DNA from: Mesorhizobium sp. ORS 3428
GTDB taxonomy: Bacteria > Pseudomonadota > Alphaproteobacteria > Rhizobiales > Rhizobiaceae
Direction: 5' to 3'
Length of the DNA: 10,696 nucleotides
Assembly: GCF_001854785.1 (NCBI RefSeq)
Contig: NZ_MDFL01000114.1
Location: 120,943 to 131,638, forward strand
Shown here: positions 1-6,475 of the stretch, piece by piece
Position numbering within the stretch: position 1 is the stretch's first letter
Layout: the number at the start of each line of letters is the position of its first letter
Program-made: the position numbers and the translations under genes
Notes under the pieces: model-generated
The model's database searches: none
Told to the model about the DNA's origin: nothing
Seen by the model: only the letters and a program-made list of their open reading frames with translations

Positions 1-2016
1 CAGGTCGGGCGCGATGCGCGCCAGGATCGCCGCGGCTTGTCGCATCTTGAGCGCGCTCGGCGCGTCGCGCGAACCGAAATCCGAGAACGAGAGCAGGGCG
101 GCCTTGGGTTCGATGCCGAAACGCCTGATTTCCTCGGCGGCCAGGACGGTCATTTCGGCGATCTCCTCAGCCGTCGGATCGACCGTGACATGGGTATCGG
201 TGAGGAAGATGATGCCGCGCTGGGAGATCAGCATCGAAAGTGTCGAGAGATCCCGGTCTTTGATGCCGGCGCGCGCTCCGATAATCAGGTTCACATTGCG
301 CAGATGCCGCTCGAAGCGGCCTTCGAGTCCGCAAATCATCGCATCCGCGTCGCCGCGCTTCAGCGCCAGCGCCGCGATCACCGTATTGTTGGTGCGCACC
401 ATGGTGCGGGCGGCTTCCGTCGTGATACCGCGCCGGCCGGCGAGCTCGATCAGCAGATCGACGTAGTGGCGGTAACGCGGATCGTCTTCCGGGTTGATCA
501 GGCCGAAATCGACGCCCGGCCGGATGCGCAGCCCGTAGCGCTTCAGCCTGACCTCGACGACATGCGGGCGGCCGATCAGGATCGGCTCGGCAATGCCTTC
601 CTCCAGCACCACCTGCGCGGCGCGCAGCACGCGTTCGTCCTCGCCGTCGGCATAGATGACGCGCTTGGCGCTGGAGGCCTTGGCCGAGGAGAACACCGGC
701 TTCATCACCAGGCCGGAGCGGAAGACGAAGCGGTTGAGCTTGTCGATATAGGCGGAGAAATCGGCGATCGGCCGTGTCGCCACGCCGGTCTCGCAAGCAG
801 CCTTCGCCACCGCCGGCGCGATGCGCAGGATGAGGCGCGGATCGAAAGGCGAGGGGATCAGGAAATCAGGGCCGAAAACCGGCGTCTCGCCGGAATAGGC
901 GCGCGCCGCGACGTCGGAAGGCTCCTCGCGCGCAAGGGCAGCGATTGCCCTCACCGCAGCCATCTTCATCTCCTCGTTGATGGCGCTGGCACCGCAGTCC
1001 AGCGCGCCGCGGAAGATGTAAGGAAAGCAGAGCACGTTGTTGACTTGATTGGGAAAATCCGATCGCCCGGTGCAGATCATGGCATCCGGCCGAGCGGCGC
1101 GCGCCACTTCCGGCATGATCTCGGGCGTCGGGTTGGCGAGCGCCAGGATCAGCGGTTTCGGCGCCATGTGCTGCAGCAACTCGGGCTTCAGCACACCGGC
1201 GGCGGAGAGGCCGAGGAAGACATCTGCGCCCGGGATGACGTCAGCCAGCGTGCGCGCTTCCGTGTCCTTCACATAAGGGTCTTTCCAGCGATCCATCTCC
1301 TCGACGCGGCCCTTGTAGGCGACGCCGAAGCGGTCGGTGACCCAGATGTTCTCGACCTTGGCACCGAGCGAAACCAAAAGGTTGAGGCAGGCGAGCGCCG
1401 CAGCACCCGCGCCCGAAGTGACGATCTTGATGTCGGAGATCGTCTTGCCGGCGAATTCGAGCCCATTGAGCACCGCCGCGGCAACGATGATCGCCGTGCC
1501 ATGCTGGTCGTCATGGAAGACCGGAATGCCCATGCGGGCCTTCAGCCGCTCCTCGACCTCAAAGCATTCAGGCGCCTTGATGTCCTCGAGGTTGATGCCG
1601 CCGAAGGTCGGTTCCAGCGCCGCGACCGTCTCGACCATGCGCTCGATCTCCGGCGCGTCGATCTCGATGTCGAAGACGTCGATGCCGGCGAACTTCTTGA
1701 ACAGCACCGCCTTACCTTCCATCACCGGCTTGGACGCGAGCGGGCCGATATTGCCGAGCCCCAGCACGGCCGAGCCGTTGGAGACGACGCCGACGAGATT
1801 GGCGCGCCCCGTGTAGTCGGCGGCGGTCACCGGATCGTCGCGGATTTCGAGGCAGGGGGCTGCGACGCCCGGCGAATAGGCAAGTGCCAGGTCGCGCTGG
1901 TTTCCGAGTGGCTTGGTGGCCTGGATCTCGAGCTTTCCGGGAGTCGGATGCTTGTGGAAGAAGAGCGCAGCCTCATCGAGGTCCGACCGGGCCGCTTTCT
2001 TGATCTCGCCGTCCAT
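1..2016 (-). CDS. maeB: Malic enzyme with C-terminal phosphotransacetylase-like domain (3' end beyond the window)
   Basis: Oxidative decarboxylation of malate to pyruvate with NAD+ or NADP+, in the cytoplasm. The frame is open for 672 codons from the ATG at 2016 to the left edge. Family members are about 760-770 residues, so roughly the last 90-100 are missing. The ATG is preceded by a strong GAGGGAGGG ribosome site 5 nt away. Visible motifs: [10 protein letters not shown] at 46-55 (catalytic Tyr47), [11 protein letters not shown] at 101-111, metal-binding NLEDIKAPE at 142-150 and FHDDQHGTA at 167-175, the nucleotide-binding glycine motif [10 protein letters not shown] at 201-210, and ANPTPEI at 294-300. 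From about residue 430 the sequence turns phosphotransacetylase-like ([39 protein letters not shown]). Known of the family: this chimera is typical of rhizobia, where the C-terminal part has no shown phosphotransacetylase activity. Sinorhizobium has two paralogues, NAD-dependent Dme and NADP-dependent Tme. The N-terminal half reads slightly more like Dme to me, but I cannot settle the cofactor by eye. Confidence 0.95.
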   Translation of the reverse strand, partial: MDGEIKKAARSDLDEAALFFHKHPTPGKLEIQATKPLGNQRDLALAYSPGVAAPCLEIRDDPVTAADYTGRANLVGVVSNGSAVLGLGNIGPLASKPVMEGKAVLFKKFAGIDVFDIEIDAPEIERMVETVAALEPTFGGINLEDIKAPECFEVEERLKARMGIPVFHDDQHGTAIIVAAAVLNGLEFAGKTISDIKIVTSGAGAAALACLNLLVSLGAKVENIWVTDRFGVAYKGRVEEMDRWKDPYVKDTEARTLADVIPGADVFLGLSAAGVLKPELLQHMAPKPLILALANPTPEIMPEVARAARPDAMICTGRSDFPNQVNNVLCFPYIFRGALDCGASAINEEMKMAAVRAIAALAREEPSDVAARAYSGETPVFGPDFLIPSPFDPRLILRIAPAVAKAACETGVATRPIADFSAYIDKLNRFVFRSGLVMKPVFSSAKASSAKRVIYADGEDERVLRAAQVVLEEGIAEPILIGRPHVVEVRLKRYGLRIRPGVDFGLINPEDDPRYRHYVDLLIELAGRRGITTEAARTMVRTNNTVIAALALKRGDADAMICGLEGRFERHLRNVNLIIGARAGIKDRDLSTLSMLISQRGIIFLTDTHVTVDPTAEEIAEMTVLAAEEIRRFGIEPKAALLSFSDFGSRDAPSALKMRQAAAILARIAPDL

Positions 2017-2051
2017 CGCGGCCCTCCCTCTGCTTCTGATTTCGAGCCTTT

Positions 2052-2155
2052 TAGAGCAATTCCAGGAAAAGTGTGAAACGCTTTTCCGTCCGCAATTGCG
2101 TCAAGACAAAGCGCTAGGGTGGTTTGCCGTTTCCCTGAAACGGTGAACCGCTCTA
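2052..2155. repeat. Rhizobial intergenic mosaic element (RIME-like), two palindromes
   Basis: About 104 bp bounded by TAGAGC (2052-2057) and its inverse GCTCTA (2150-2155). It has two internal stem-loops. The first pairs GCAATT (2056-2061) with AATTGC (2094-2099), and inside that GGAAAAG (2065-2071) with CTTTTCC (2081-2087). The second nearly pairs 2122-2133 with 2137-2148 (GTTTGCCGTTTC / GAAACGGTGAAC). Length, the two-palindrome plan and the sequence match the dispersed intergenic elements I recall from Rhizobium, Sinorhizobium and Mesorhizobium, known as Rhizobium-specific intergenic mosaic elements. It sits 35 bp upstream of the maeB start, so it would lie in the maeB leader unless transcription starts inside it. 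The remaining 120 bp up to the SDR stop shows no gene or clear signal. Confidence 0.75.
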
Positions 2156-2276
2156 GCATGCCCCGACGATTCTTCGCGACGCCAAACGTTGCCCCCGGCC
2201 TTCACAATGACGAAGCGAAGATAATCAATCCATTTCAGCCCGTTGGCGCGAAAGCTTGCGGCAGATTTGAGGCGCG

Positions 2277-3056
2277 TCAGAACGCGCTGACGTAGAGACC
2301 GCCGTCGACCGGGATGTTCTGGCCGGTCAGATAACCGGCATGGACCGAACAGAGGAAGGCGCAGATCTGGCCGAATTCTTCCGGCGTGCCGAGGCGCTTC
2401 GCCGGCACATCGGCGCTGATGCGGGCCTTGCGCGCGGCGGCTGCCGCAGGCTCTTCCGGCGTGCCGGCCTCATGCGGGCCACGCAGCCGGTCGGTGTCGA
2501 GCTTGCCGGGCAGGAGGCTGTTGATGGTGACGTTGCGGTCGATCACCGTGCGCGCCACGCCGGCCAGGAAAGAGGTCAGGCCGGCGCGCGCTCCCGACGA
2601 CAGGTCGAGCCCGGGGATCGGCACATAAACCGACAATGAGGTGATGTTGACGATGCGGCCGAAGCCGCGCTTGGCCATGCCGTCGATCACCGCCTGGATC
2701 AGTTCGATCGGCGTCACCATGTTCTGCGTCACGCCTTCGAGGATCTTGGTGCGGTCGAGCTCGCGGAAATCGCGCAGAGGCGGCCCGCCATTGTTGTTGA
2801 CCAGGATGTCGGGCTCCGGGCAGGCGGCGAGCATCGCTTTCTGCACCTCCGGCTTCGAGACGTCGCCGGCCACTTCGATCACCTTGACGCCGAACTTCTC
2901 ACGGATCTCCGCAGCGGTCTTCGCCAGGAGCTCGGCGTTGCGGCCGTTGACGACAAGCTCGACGCCGGCTTCGGCCAGCGCGATGGCGCAGCCGCGCCCC
3001 AGTCCCTTGCTCGAGGCGCAGACGATGGCCTTCTTTCCGCGAATGCCGAGATCCAT
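2277..3056 (-). CDS. Atypical SDR family oxidoreductase lacking the canonical Tyr/Lys pair
   Basis: 259-residue Rossmann-fold protein of the short-chain dehydrogenase/reductase superfamily, usual length. I chose the ATG at 3056 because AGGGAGA lies 7 nt upstream; the frame runs ten codons further but without a ribosome site. Visible: the cofactor loop ASSKGLGRG (14-22) in place of TGxxxGxG; Arg39 after the second strand (VNGRN), which usually means NADP(H); LVNNNGG (85-91) for NNAG; Ser140 in NITS at the expected catalytic Ser position; and the C-terminal YLTGQNIPVDGG (242-253). The odd point is that the YxxxK positions (Ser140+13 and +17) are Ser153 and Arg157 in LSSGARAGL. A divergent SDR branch with LSN/LSS...R at this place exists, so this is probably a subfamily trait, not decay. 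The substrate is unknown. It is divergent from the phosphoesterase at 3177 and co-directional with maeB, with a 260-bp gap. Confidence 0.9.
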   Translation of the reverse strand: MDLGIRGKKAIVCASSKGLGRGCAIALAEAGVELVVNGRNAELLAKTAAEIREKFGVKVIEVAGDVSKPEVQKAMLAACPEPDILVNNNGGPPLRDFRELDRTKILEGVTQNMVTPIELIQAVIDGMAKRGFGRIVNITSLSVYVPIPGLDLSSGARAGLTSFLAGVARTVIDRNVTINSLLPGKLDTDRLRGPHEAGTPEEPAAAAARKARISADVPAKRLGTPEEFGQICAFLCSVHAGYLTGQNIPVDGGLYVSAF

Positions 3057-3176
3057 GGTGATTTCTCCCTTTTTCGAGGGCGGCAAGCTAGCGCTTGGGC
3101 TGGACTAACCGCAACCGTCATACGGTTGTTGCATGAATCGAGGCATAGGCACGCGAAAGCAAAGGGTGAAATCGCG
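3057..3176. promoter_or_regulatory. Divergent intergenic region with operator-like inverted repeat
   Basis: This 120-bp region must carry start signals for the SDR gene (minus) and the phosphoesterase gene (plus). At 3112-3128 is a perfect inverted repeat, CAACCGT-CAT-ACGGTTG (7-bp arms, 3-bp spacer), 55 bp from the SDR start and 48 bp from the phosphoesterase start. A shorter one, CAAGC-TAGC-GCTTG, lies at 3084-3097. The spacer is too short for a stable RNA hairpin, so the 17-bp symmetry fits a dimeric DNA-binding protein better. No regulator gene is next to it and I do not recognise the motif. I could not place -35/-10 boxes with confidence. Confidence 0.45.
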
Positions 3177-4007
3177 ATGTCAGGCCCAGAGCCCCGCACT
3201 TTCCGCACCATGTTCATTTCTGACGTGCATCTCGGCTCGAAGGCGGCCAAGGCCGATTTCCTGATCGATTTCCTGCGCTATCACGACGCCGATACCATTT
3301 ATCTGGTCGGCGATATCGTCGACGGCTGGCGCCTGCGGCGCACCTGGCATTGGCCGCAAAGCCATAATGACGTGGTGCAGAAACTGTTGCGCAAGGCGCG
3401 CAAGGGCGCCTCGATCACCTACATCGCCGGCAACCATGACGAATTCGCCCGCCAGTTCCAGGGCGTACATTTCGGCGGCATCGTCGTGGCCGACCGCGCC
3501 ATCCATGAGACCGCCGACGGCAGGCGGCTGCTCGTCATCCATGGCGACCAGTTCGATACGGTGGTGCACAACCAGCGCTGGCTCGCCTATCTCGGCGACT
3601 ATGCCTATGACGCGGCGATGCTGGTCAACCGCGTCGTGACCAAGCTGCGCCACTTGCTCGGACTGCCTTACTGGTCCTTTTCGTCCTGGGCCAAGGTCAA
3701 GGTCAAGAAGGCAGTGAACTTCATCGGTTCGTTCCAGACGGTGCTTTCCGAGGAAGCACGGCGCTCGCATGTCGACGGCGTGGTCTGCGGCCACATCCAT
3801 CATGCCGCGATCGAAAACTATGGCGACGTCGAGTACATCAACACCGGCGACTGGGTGGAGAGCTGTACCGCGGTGGTCGAGCATTTCGACGGCCGCATGG
3901 AGATCCTGACCTGGGCGCATGTGCTGCCGGAGGTCCCGGCCAGCAAGGATGTGCTGGTGCCCGTCGACATTGTCGATCTCAAGGGCAGGGCGGCCAAGGC
4001 TGCCTGA
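3177..4007 (+). CDS. LpxH-like (UDP-2,3-diacylglucosamine diphosphatase family) metallophosphoesterase
   Basis: 276-residue calcineurin-like phosphoesterase of the LpxH/COG2908 type. Proven members cleave UDP-2,3-diacylglucosamine to lipid X and UMP in lipid A synthesis at the inner membrane face. The two-metal site is complete: SDVHLG (15-20), VGDIVDGW (44-51), GNHDEF (85-90), HGDQFD (122-127), CGHIHHA (204-210) and NTGDW (222-226). Between the last His motifs is an insert rich in basic and aromatic residues (about 150-185), where LpxH enzymes bind acyl chains. It is longer than E. coli LpxH (about 240). The ATG at 3177 has AGGGTGA 7 nt upstream; a TTG start 17 codons earlier (3126) lies inside the inverted repeat and is unlikely. 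Many alphaproteobacteria use the unrelated LpxI for this step, so the true substrate is uncertain and may be another lipid or nucleotide diphosphate. It appears to be transcribed alone. Confidence 0.88.
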   Translation: MSGPEPRTFRTMFISDVHLGSKAAKADFLIDFLRYHDADTIYLVGDIVDGWRLRRTWHWPQSHNDVVQKLLRKARKGASITYIAGNHDEFARQFQGVHFGGIVVADRAIHETADGRRLLVIHGDQFDTVVHNQRWLAYLGDYAYDAAMLVNRVVTKLRHLLGLPYWSFSSWAKVKVKKAVNFIGSFQTVLSEEARRSHVDGVVCGHIHHAAIENYGDVEYINTGDWVESCTAVVEHFDGRMEILTWAHVLPEVPASKDVLVPVDIVDLKGRAAKAA

Positions 4008-4051
4008 GCCCGTTGCCGCTTCCCAAGGACGTGGATCTGCTGGCCTATTAC

Positions 4052-4104
4052 CAAGCCTGAGCCGCAACGAAAGCTGCCCGAGGCGCGGCCATGCCTCAGG
4101 CTTG
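4052..4104 (+). terminator. Long stem-loop downstream of the phosphoesterase gene, possible terminator
   Basis: CAAGCCTGAG (4052-4061) and CTCAGGCTTG (4095-4104) are perfect 10-bp inverted arms around a 33-nt loop. Inside the loop CCGC (4062-4065) can pair with GCGG (4085-4088), extending the fold. It starts 45 bp after the phosphoesterase stop and is followed by a modest T-rich stretch (CCTTTTCCTTC, 4110-4120). That fits a weak terminator but not a classic hairpin plus U-run. The rest of the 222-bp gap to the next gene shows nothing I recognise. Confidence 0.35.
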
Positions 4105-4229
4105 AGATACCTTTTCCTTCAACAGCTTTAGCTTGATCGATTGGTCCAGGCAGTTCCGCCGCGCTTTGTCGCATGATAGGGATCGAAATGCGATGCAGGT
4201 CGTCGAATGCAGCGCAATTGGATCGATTC

Positions 4230-5444
4230 ATGTCGCTGCCGCCGCTTTCTCCTGAGCAACTCGTCAAGCCGAGCCATTTCGAACTGCGCATGAGCCTGAT
4301 CTTCGCGACATTGTTCGTGTCGCTGGGCACGCATCTGCCCTATTTCCCGCTCTGGCTGCAGGCGAAAGGTTTTCATGCCGAACAAATCGCCGTCATCCTG
4401 GCGGCACCGATGTTCCTGCGTGTCGTGACGACGCCGATGCTCACCGCGCTTGCCGACCGGGCGAAGGACCGCGCCAATGTCTATATCGCGCTGGTCGCGG
4501 CATCAATGATCATTTCGGCCGGCTACTTCCTGCCGGCCACCTACGCAAACGTACTTGGCGTGTCGCTGGTGTTGACGATCGTGTGGACACCGCATTCGCC
4601 GCTGGCCGATTCGCTGGCGCTGTCGGGCGTACGTCGCTTCGGCTCCAATTACCCCGCCATGCGCAAATGGGGCTCGATCTCCTATCTCTGCGCCAATGTG
4701 GTGGGCGGTTTCATCCTCGCGGTGACCGGAGCCAAGGCTGTGCCGGTGATTATATTCGCGGCCCTTGCCGCGGCACTTGTCGCCGCCCTCCTTGCGCCGC
4801 GCATGGGCAAGCCCCGCAGGGCGTCGCCGCTGTCGGCGGCCGACATCCAGCATTCGGCCCCGAGCCTCCTCAACGCCTATTTCCTCTATTTCACGCTCGG
4901 CGTCGGCATCATCACCGCCAGCCACGCCTTCCTCTACGGCTTTGTGTCGATCTACTGGAAGTCGATCGGCATCAGCGATTCCGTCGTTGGTCTGCTGTGG
5001 GCTTGGGGCGTGGTGTCAGAAGTCTGTATGTTCTTGTTCTTCAACCGCATTTTCGCCTCCGTTTCCGTCGTCAGGGTGATGGTGATTGCAGGCATCGGCT
5101 CGATCGTGCGCTGGATCGCCTTTCCGCTGGTCTGGCCGCTTGGGCTTGGCGTCGCCGGCTTTTTCGGCGTCCAGACGCTCCACGCGGTGTCGGTGGCGAT
5201 GGTATTGATCGGCCTGCAGAAGATGATCGGCGAAACGGTCTCGGAAGAGCGCACGGGTGCCGCGCAAGGCATCGCCTACTTCTTCAACGGCTTCTTCATG
5301 GCGGCGGTGACGCTCGCCTCCGGCCCGCTCTACGACCGTCTTGGCGCCGACGGGTTTCTCGCCATGATTCCGATTGCGGTTATCGGCCTGGTGCTGATTG
5401 GGCTTGCCGCGCGTTCAGCCCCACAGCGCAGGGTCAGGGGGTGA
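4230..5444 (+). CDS. MFS transporter, HcaT-like / 3-phenylpropionate permease family
   Basis: Inner-membrane secondary transporter of 404 residues, the usual size for a 12-helix MFS protein. Family signs: PYFPLWLQAKGF (37-48) after helix 1, the loop ADRAKDR (75-81) between helices 2 and 3, PHSPLADSLAL (121-131) and RKWGSISY (145-152). The last two resemble the phenylpropionate/nucleoside-symporter-like branch (HcaT). A charged cytoplasmic loop at about 190-210 separates the two six-helix halves. The C-terminal half has RTGAAQGIAYFFNG (341-354). The real substrate cannot be read from sequence. Start choice is uncertain: ATGs in frame also lie at 4173 and 4188, the latter with AGGGA 5 nt upstream. 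The codons between 4188 and 4229 (CGA, AGG, GCA, TTG) are unlike the rest of the gene, so I prefer 4230 despite its weak ribosome site. The 3' end overlaps the convergent epimerase gene by 30 bp. Confidence 0.87.
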   Translation: MSLPPLSPEQLVKPSHFELRMSLIFATLFVSLGTHLPYFPLWLQAKGFHAEQIAVILAAPMFLRVVTTPMLTALADRAKDRANVYIALVAASMIISAGYFLPATYANVLGVSLVLTIVWTPHSPLADSLALSGVRRFGSNYPAMRKWGSISYLCANVVGGFILAVTGAKAVPVIIFAALAAALVAALLAPRMGKPRRASPLSAADIQHSAPSLLNAYFLYFTLGVGIITASHAFLYGFVSIYWKSIGISDSVVGLLWAWGVVSEVCMFLFFNRIFASVSVVRVMVIAGIGSIVRWIAFPLVWPLGLGVAGFFGVQTLHAVSVAMVLIGLQKMIGETVSEERTGAAQGIAYFFNGFFMAAVTLASGPLYDRLGADGFLAMIPIAVIGLVLIGLAARSAPQRRVRG

Positions 5445-6398
5445 CACCAGCGATCCGCGGTAGACCAGACCGGGCTCGCGGTCGCGAGCCAGCAGCAGCG
5501 GCCCGTCGAGATCGACGAAATCGGCTCCTTGAGCCAAAAGCACGGCCGGCGCCATGGCCAGTGACGTGCCGACCATGCAGCCGACCATGATGCCGAAGCC
5601 CAGGTCGCGGGCGCGTTCGCGAAGCCTGAGCGCTTCGGTCAGGCCGCCCGTCTTGTCCAGCTTGATGTTGACCGCGTCATAGAGGCCGGCCAGCGCGTCG
5701 AGATCCTTCGCCTCGTGCACGCTTTCATCGGCGCAGATCGGCACCGGATGCGCGATTTCTCGCAGGATGCCGTCGCGGCCGGCGGGAAGCGGCTGCTCGA
5801 TGAGCGCAATGCCGTGCTCCGCGGCGAAGGCGAGATTGGCTTCAATGTTGTCGTCGGTCCAACCCTCATTGGCATCGAGGATGATTCGGCTTTGCGGCGC
5901 GGCTTGCGTCACCGCGCGAATCCTCGCCATGTCGTTTTCACCGCCGATCTTGACCTTGAGCAGCGGCCGCGAGGCATTGGCGCGGGCCTGCGCCGCCATC
6001 GCCTCCGGTTCTGCGAGCGACAGCGTGTAGGCGGTTTCCAGGGCCTTTGGCGAAACAGCGCCCATTGCATCCGCTGCCGTCCGGCCGCTCAGTTTTGCCT
6101 CCAGATCCCACAGGGCACAGTCGATCGCGTTGCGCGCTGCGCCGGCCGGCATCGCAGCAAGCAAGGCGGTGCGATCGATCCCGCTCGCGATTCGCTGGCG
6201 CATGGCCTCGATGGCGGCGCGCACACCGTCCATGGTCTCACCGTAGCGCTTATACGGAACGCACTCGCCACGCCCGACATGCCCGTTTTCGCTGATCGTT
6301 ACGGTGATGACTTCGGCCTCGGTCTTCGATCCGCGCGAGATGGTGAAGATGCCCGCAATCGGGAAACGCTCTGCCTCGACCGAAATGACACGCGCCAT
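5415..6398 (-). CDS. dgcA: Enolase-superfamily dipeptide epimerase / N-acetyl-D-Glu racemase (DgcA-like)
   Basis: 327-residue enzyme of the muconate-lactonizing subgroup of the enolase superfamily. Members epimerise L-Ala-D/L-Glu in murein peptide recycling, or racemise N-acetyl-D-Glu in D-glutamate catabolism (DgcA, common in alphaproteobacteria). The catalytic set is complete: KVK (Lys148, Lys150), metal ligands Asp175 (LDANEGW), Glu201 (IEQPLP) and Asp224 (ADES), and general acid/base Lys246 (NIKLDK). The DLDGP motif (Asp296, Asp298) is the DxD that binds the substrate amino group in Ala-Glu epimerases. The N-terminal capping domain begins MARVISVEAERFPIAG and includes SRGSKTEAEV. The ATG at 6398 has GGAGAAG 6 nt upstream; an upstream ATG at 6446 has no comparable site. 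The N-terminus resembles DgcA as I recall it, but no dgcN partner is visible here, so the substrate assignment between the two activities stays open. Confidence 0.9.
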   Translation of the reverse strand: MARVISVEAERFPIAGIFTISRGSKTEAEVITVTISENGHVGRGECVPYKRYGETMDGVRAAIEAMRQRIASGIDRTALLAAMPAGAARNAIDCALWDLEAKLSGRTAADAMGAVSPKALETAYTLSLAEPEAMAAQARANASRPLLKVKIGGENDMARIRAVTQAAPQSRIILDANEGWTDDNIEANLAFAAEHGIALIEQPLPAGRDGILREIAHPVPICADESVHEAKDLDALAGLYDAVNIKLDKTGGLTEALRLRERARDLGFGIMVGCMVGTSLAMAPAVLLAQGADFVDLDGPLLLARDREPGLVYRGSLVSPPDPALWG

Positions 6399-6475
6399 AT
6401 TTTTCTTCTCCAGTTGTGTGAGGCCGGTATGCCGGCAAATCGACACGCCGGTCCGGTCACGCTAAACAGGGCGCC
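6399..6475. promoter_or_regulatory. Divergent promoter region between epimerase and lipid transport operon
   Basis: This 77-bp gap separates the minus-strand epimerase start from the plus-strand permease start, so both transcripts should begin here or just inside the opposite gene. It contains the epimerase ribosome site (6405-6411) and a weak AGGG (6468-6471) only 4 nt before the permease ATG. A short imperfect symmetry, GCCGG-TATG-CCGGC, lies at 6423-6436. I cannot assign -35/-10 boxes. Confidence 0.35.

Noticed and set aside
37..2076. 679-codon open frame on the plus strand
   Set aside because: It lies antisense to the malic enzyme, whose family motifs are unmistakable. The frame is open because of GC-rich codon bias, and its Arg/Asp/His-rich product resembles no family.
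3126..3176. TTG start extending the phosphoesterase by 17 residues
   Set aside because: It would begin within the inverted repeat and lacks a ribosome site, while the ATG at 3177 has AGGGTGA at good spacing.
3180..4067. 295-codon open frame on the minus strand
   Set aside because: Mirror of the phosphoesterase gene, which has every metal-binding motif on the plus strand.
4583..5590. 335-codon open frame on the plus strand overlapping the transporter and epimerase
   Set aside because: Out of frame with the MFS gene, Arg/His-rich, with no membrane or domain pattern; a shadow.
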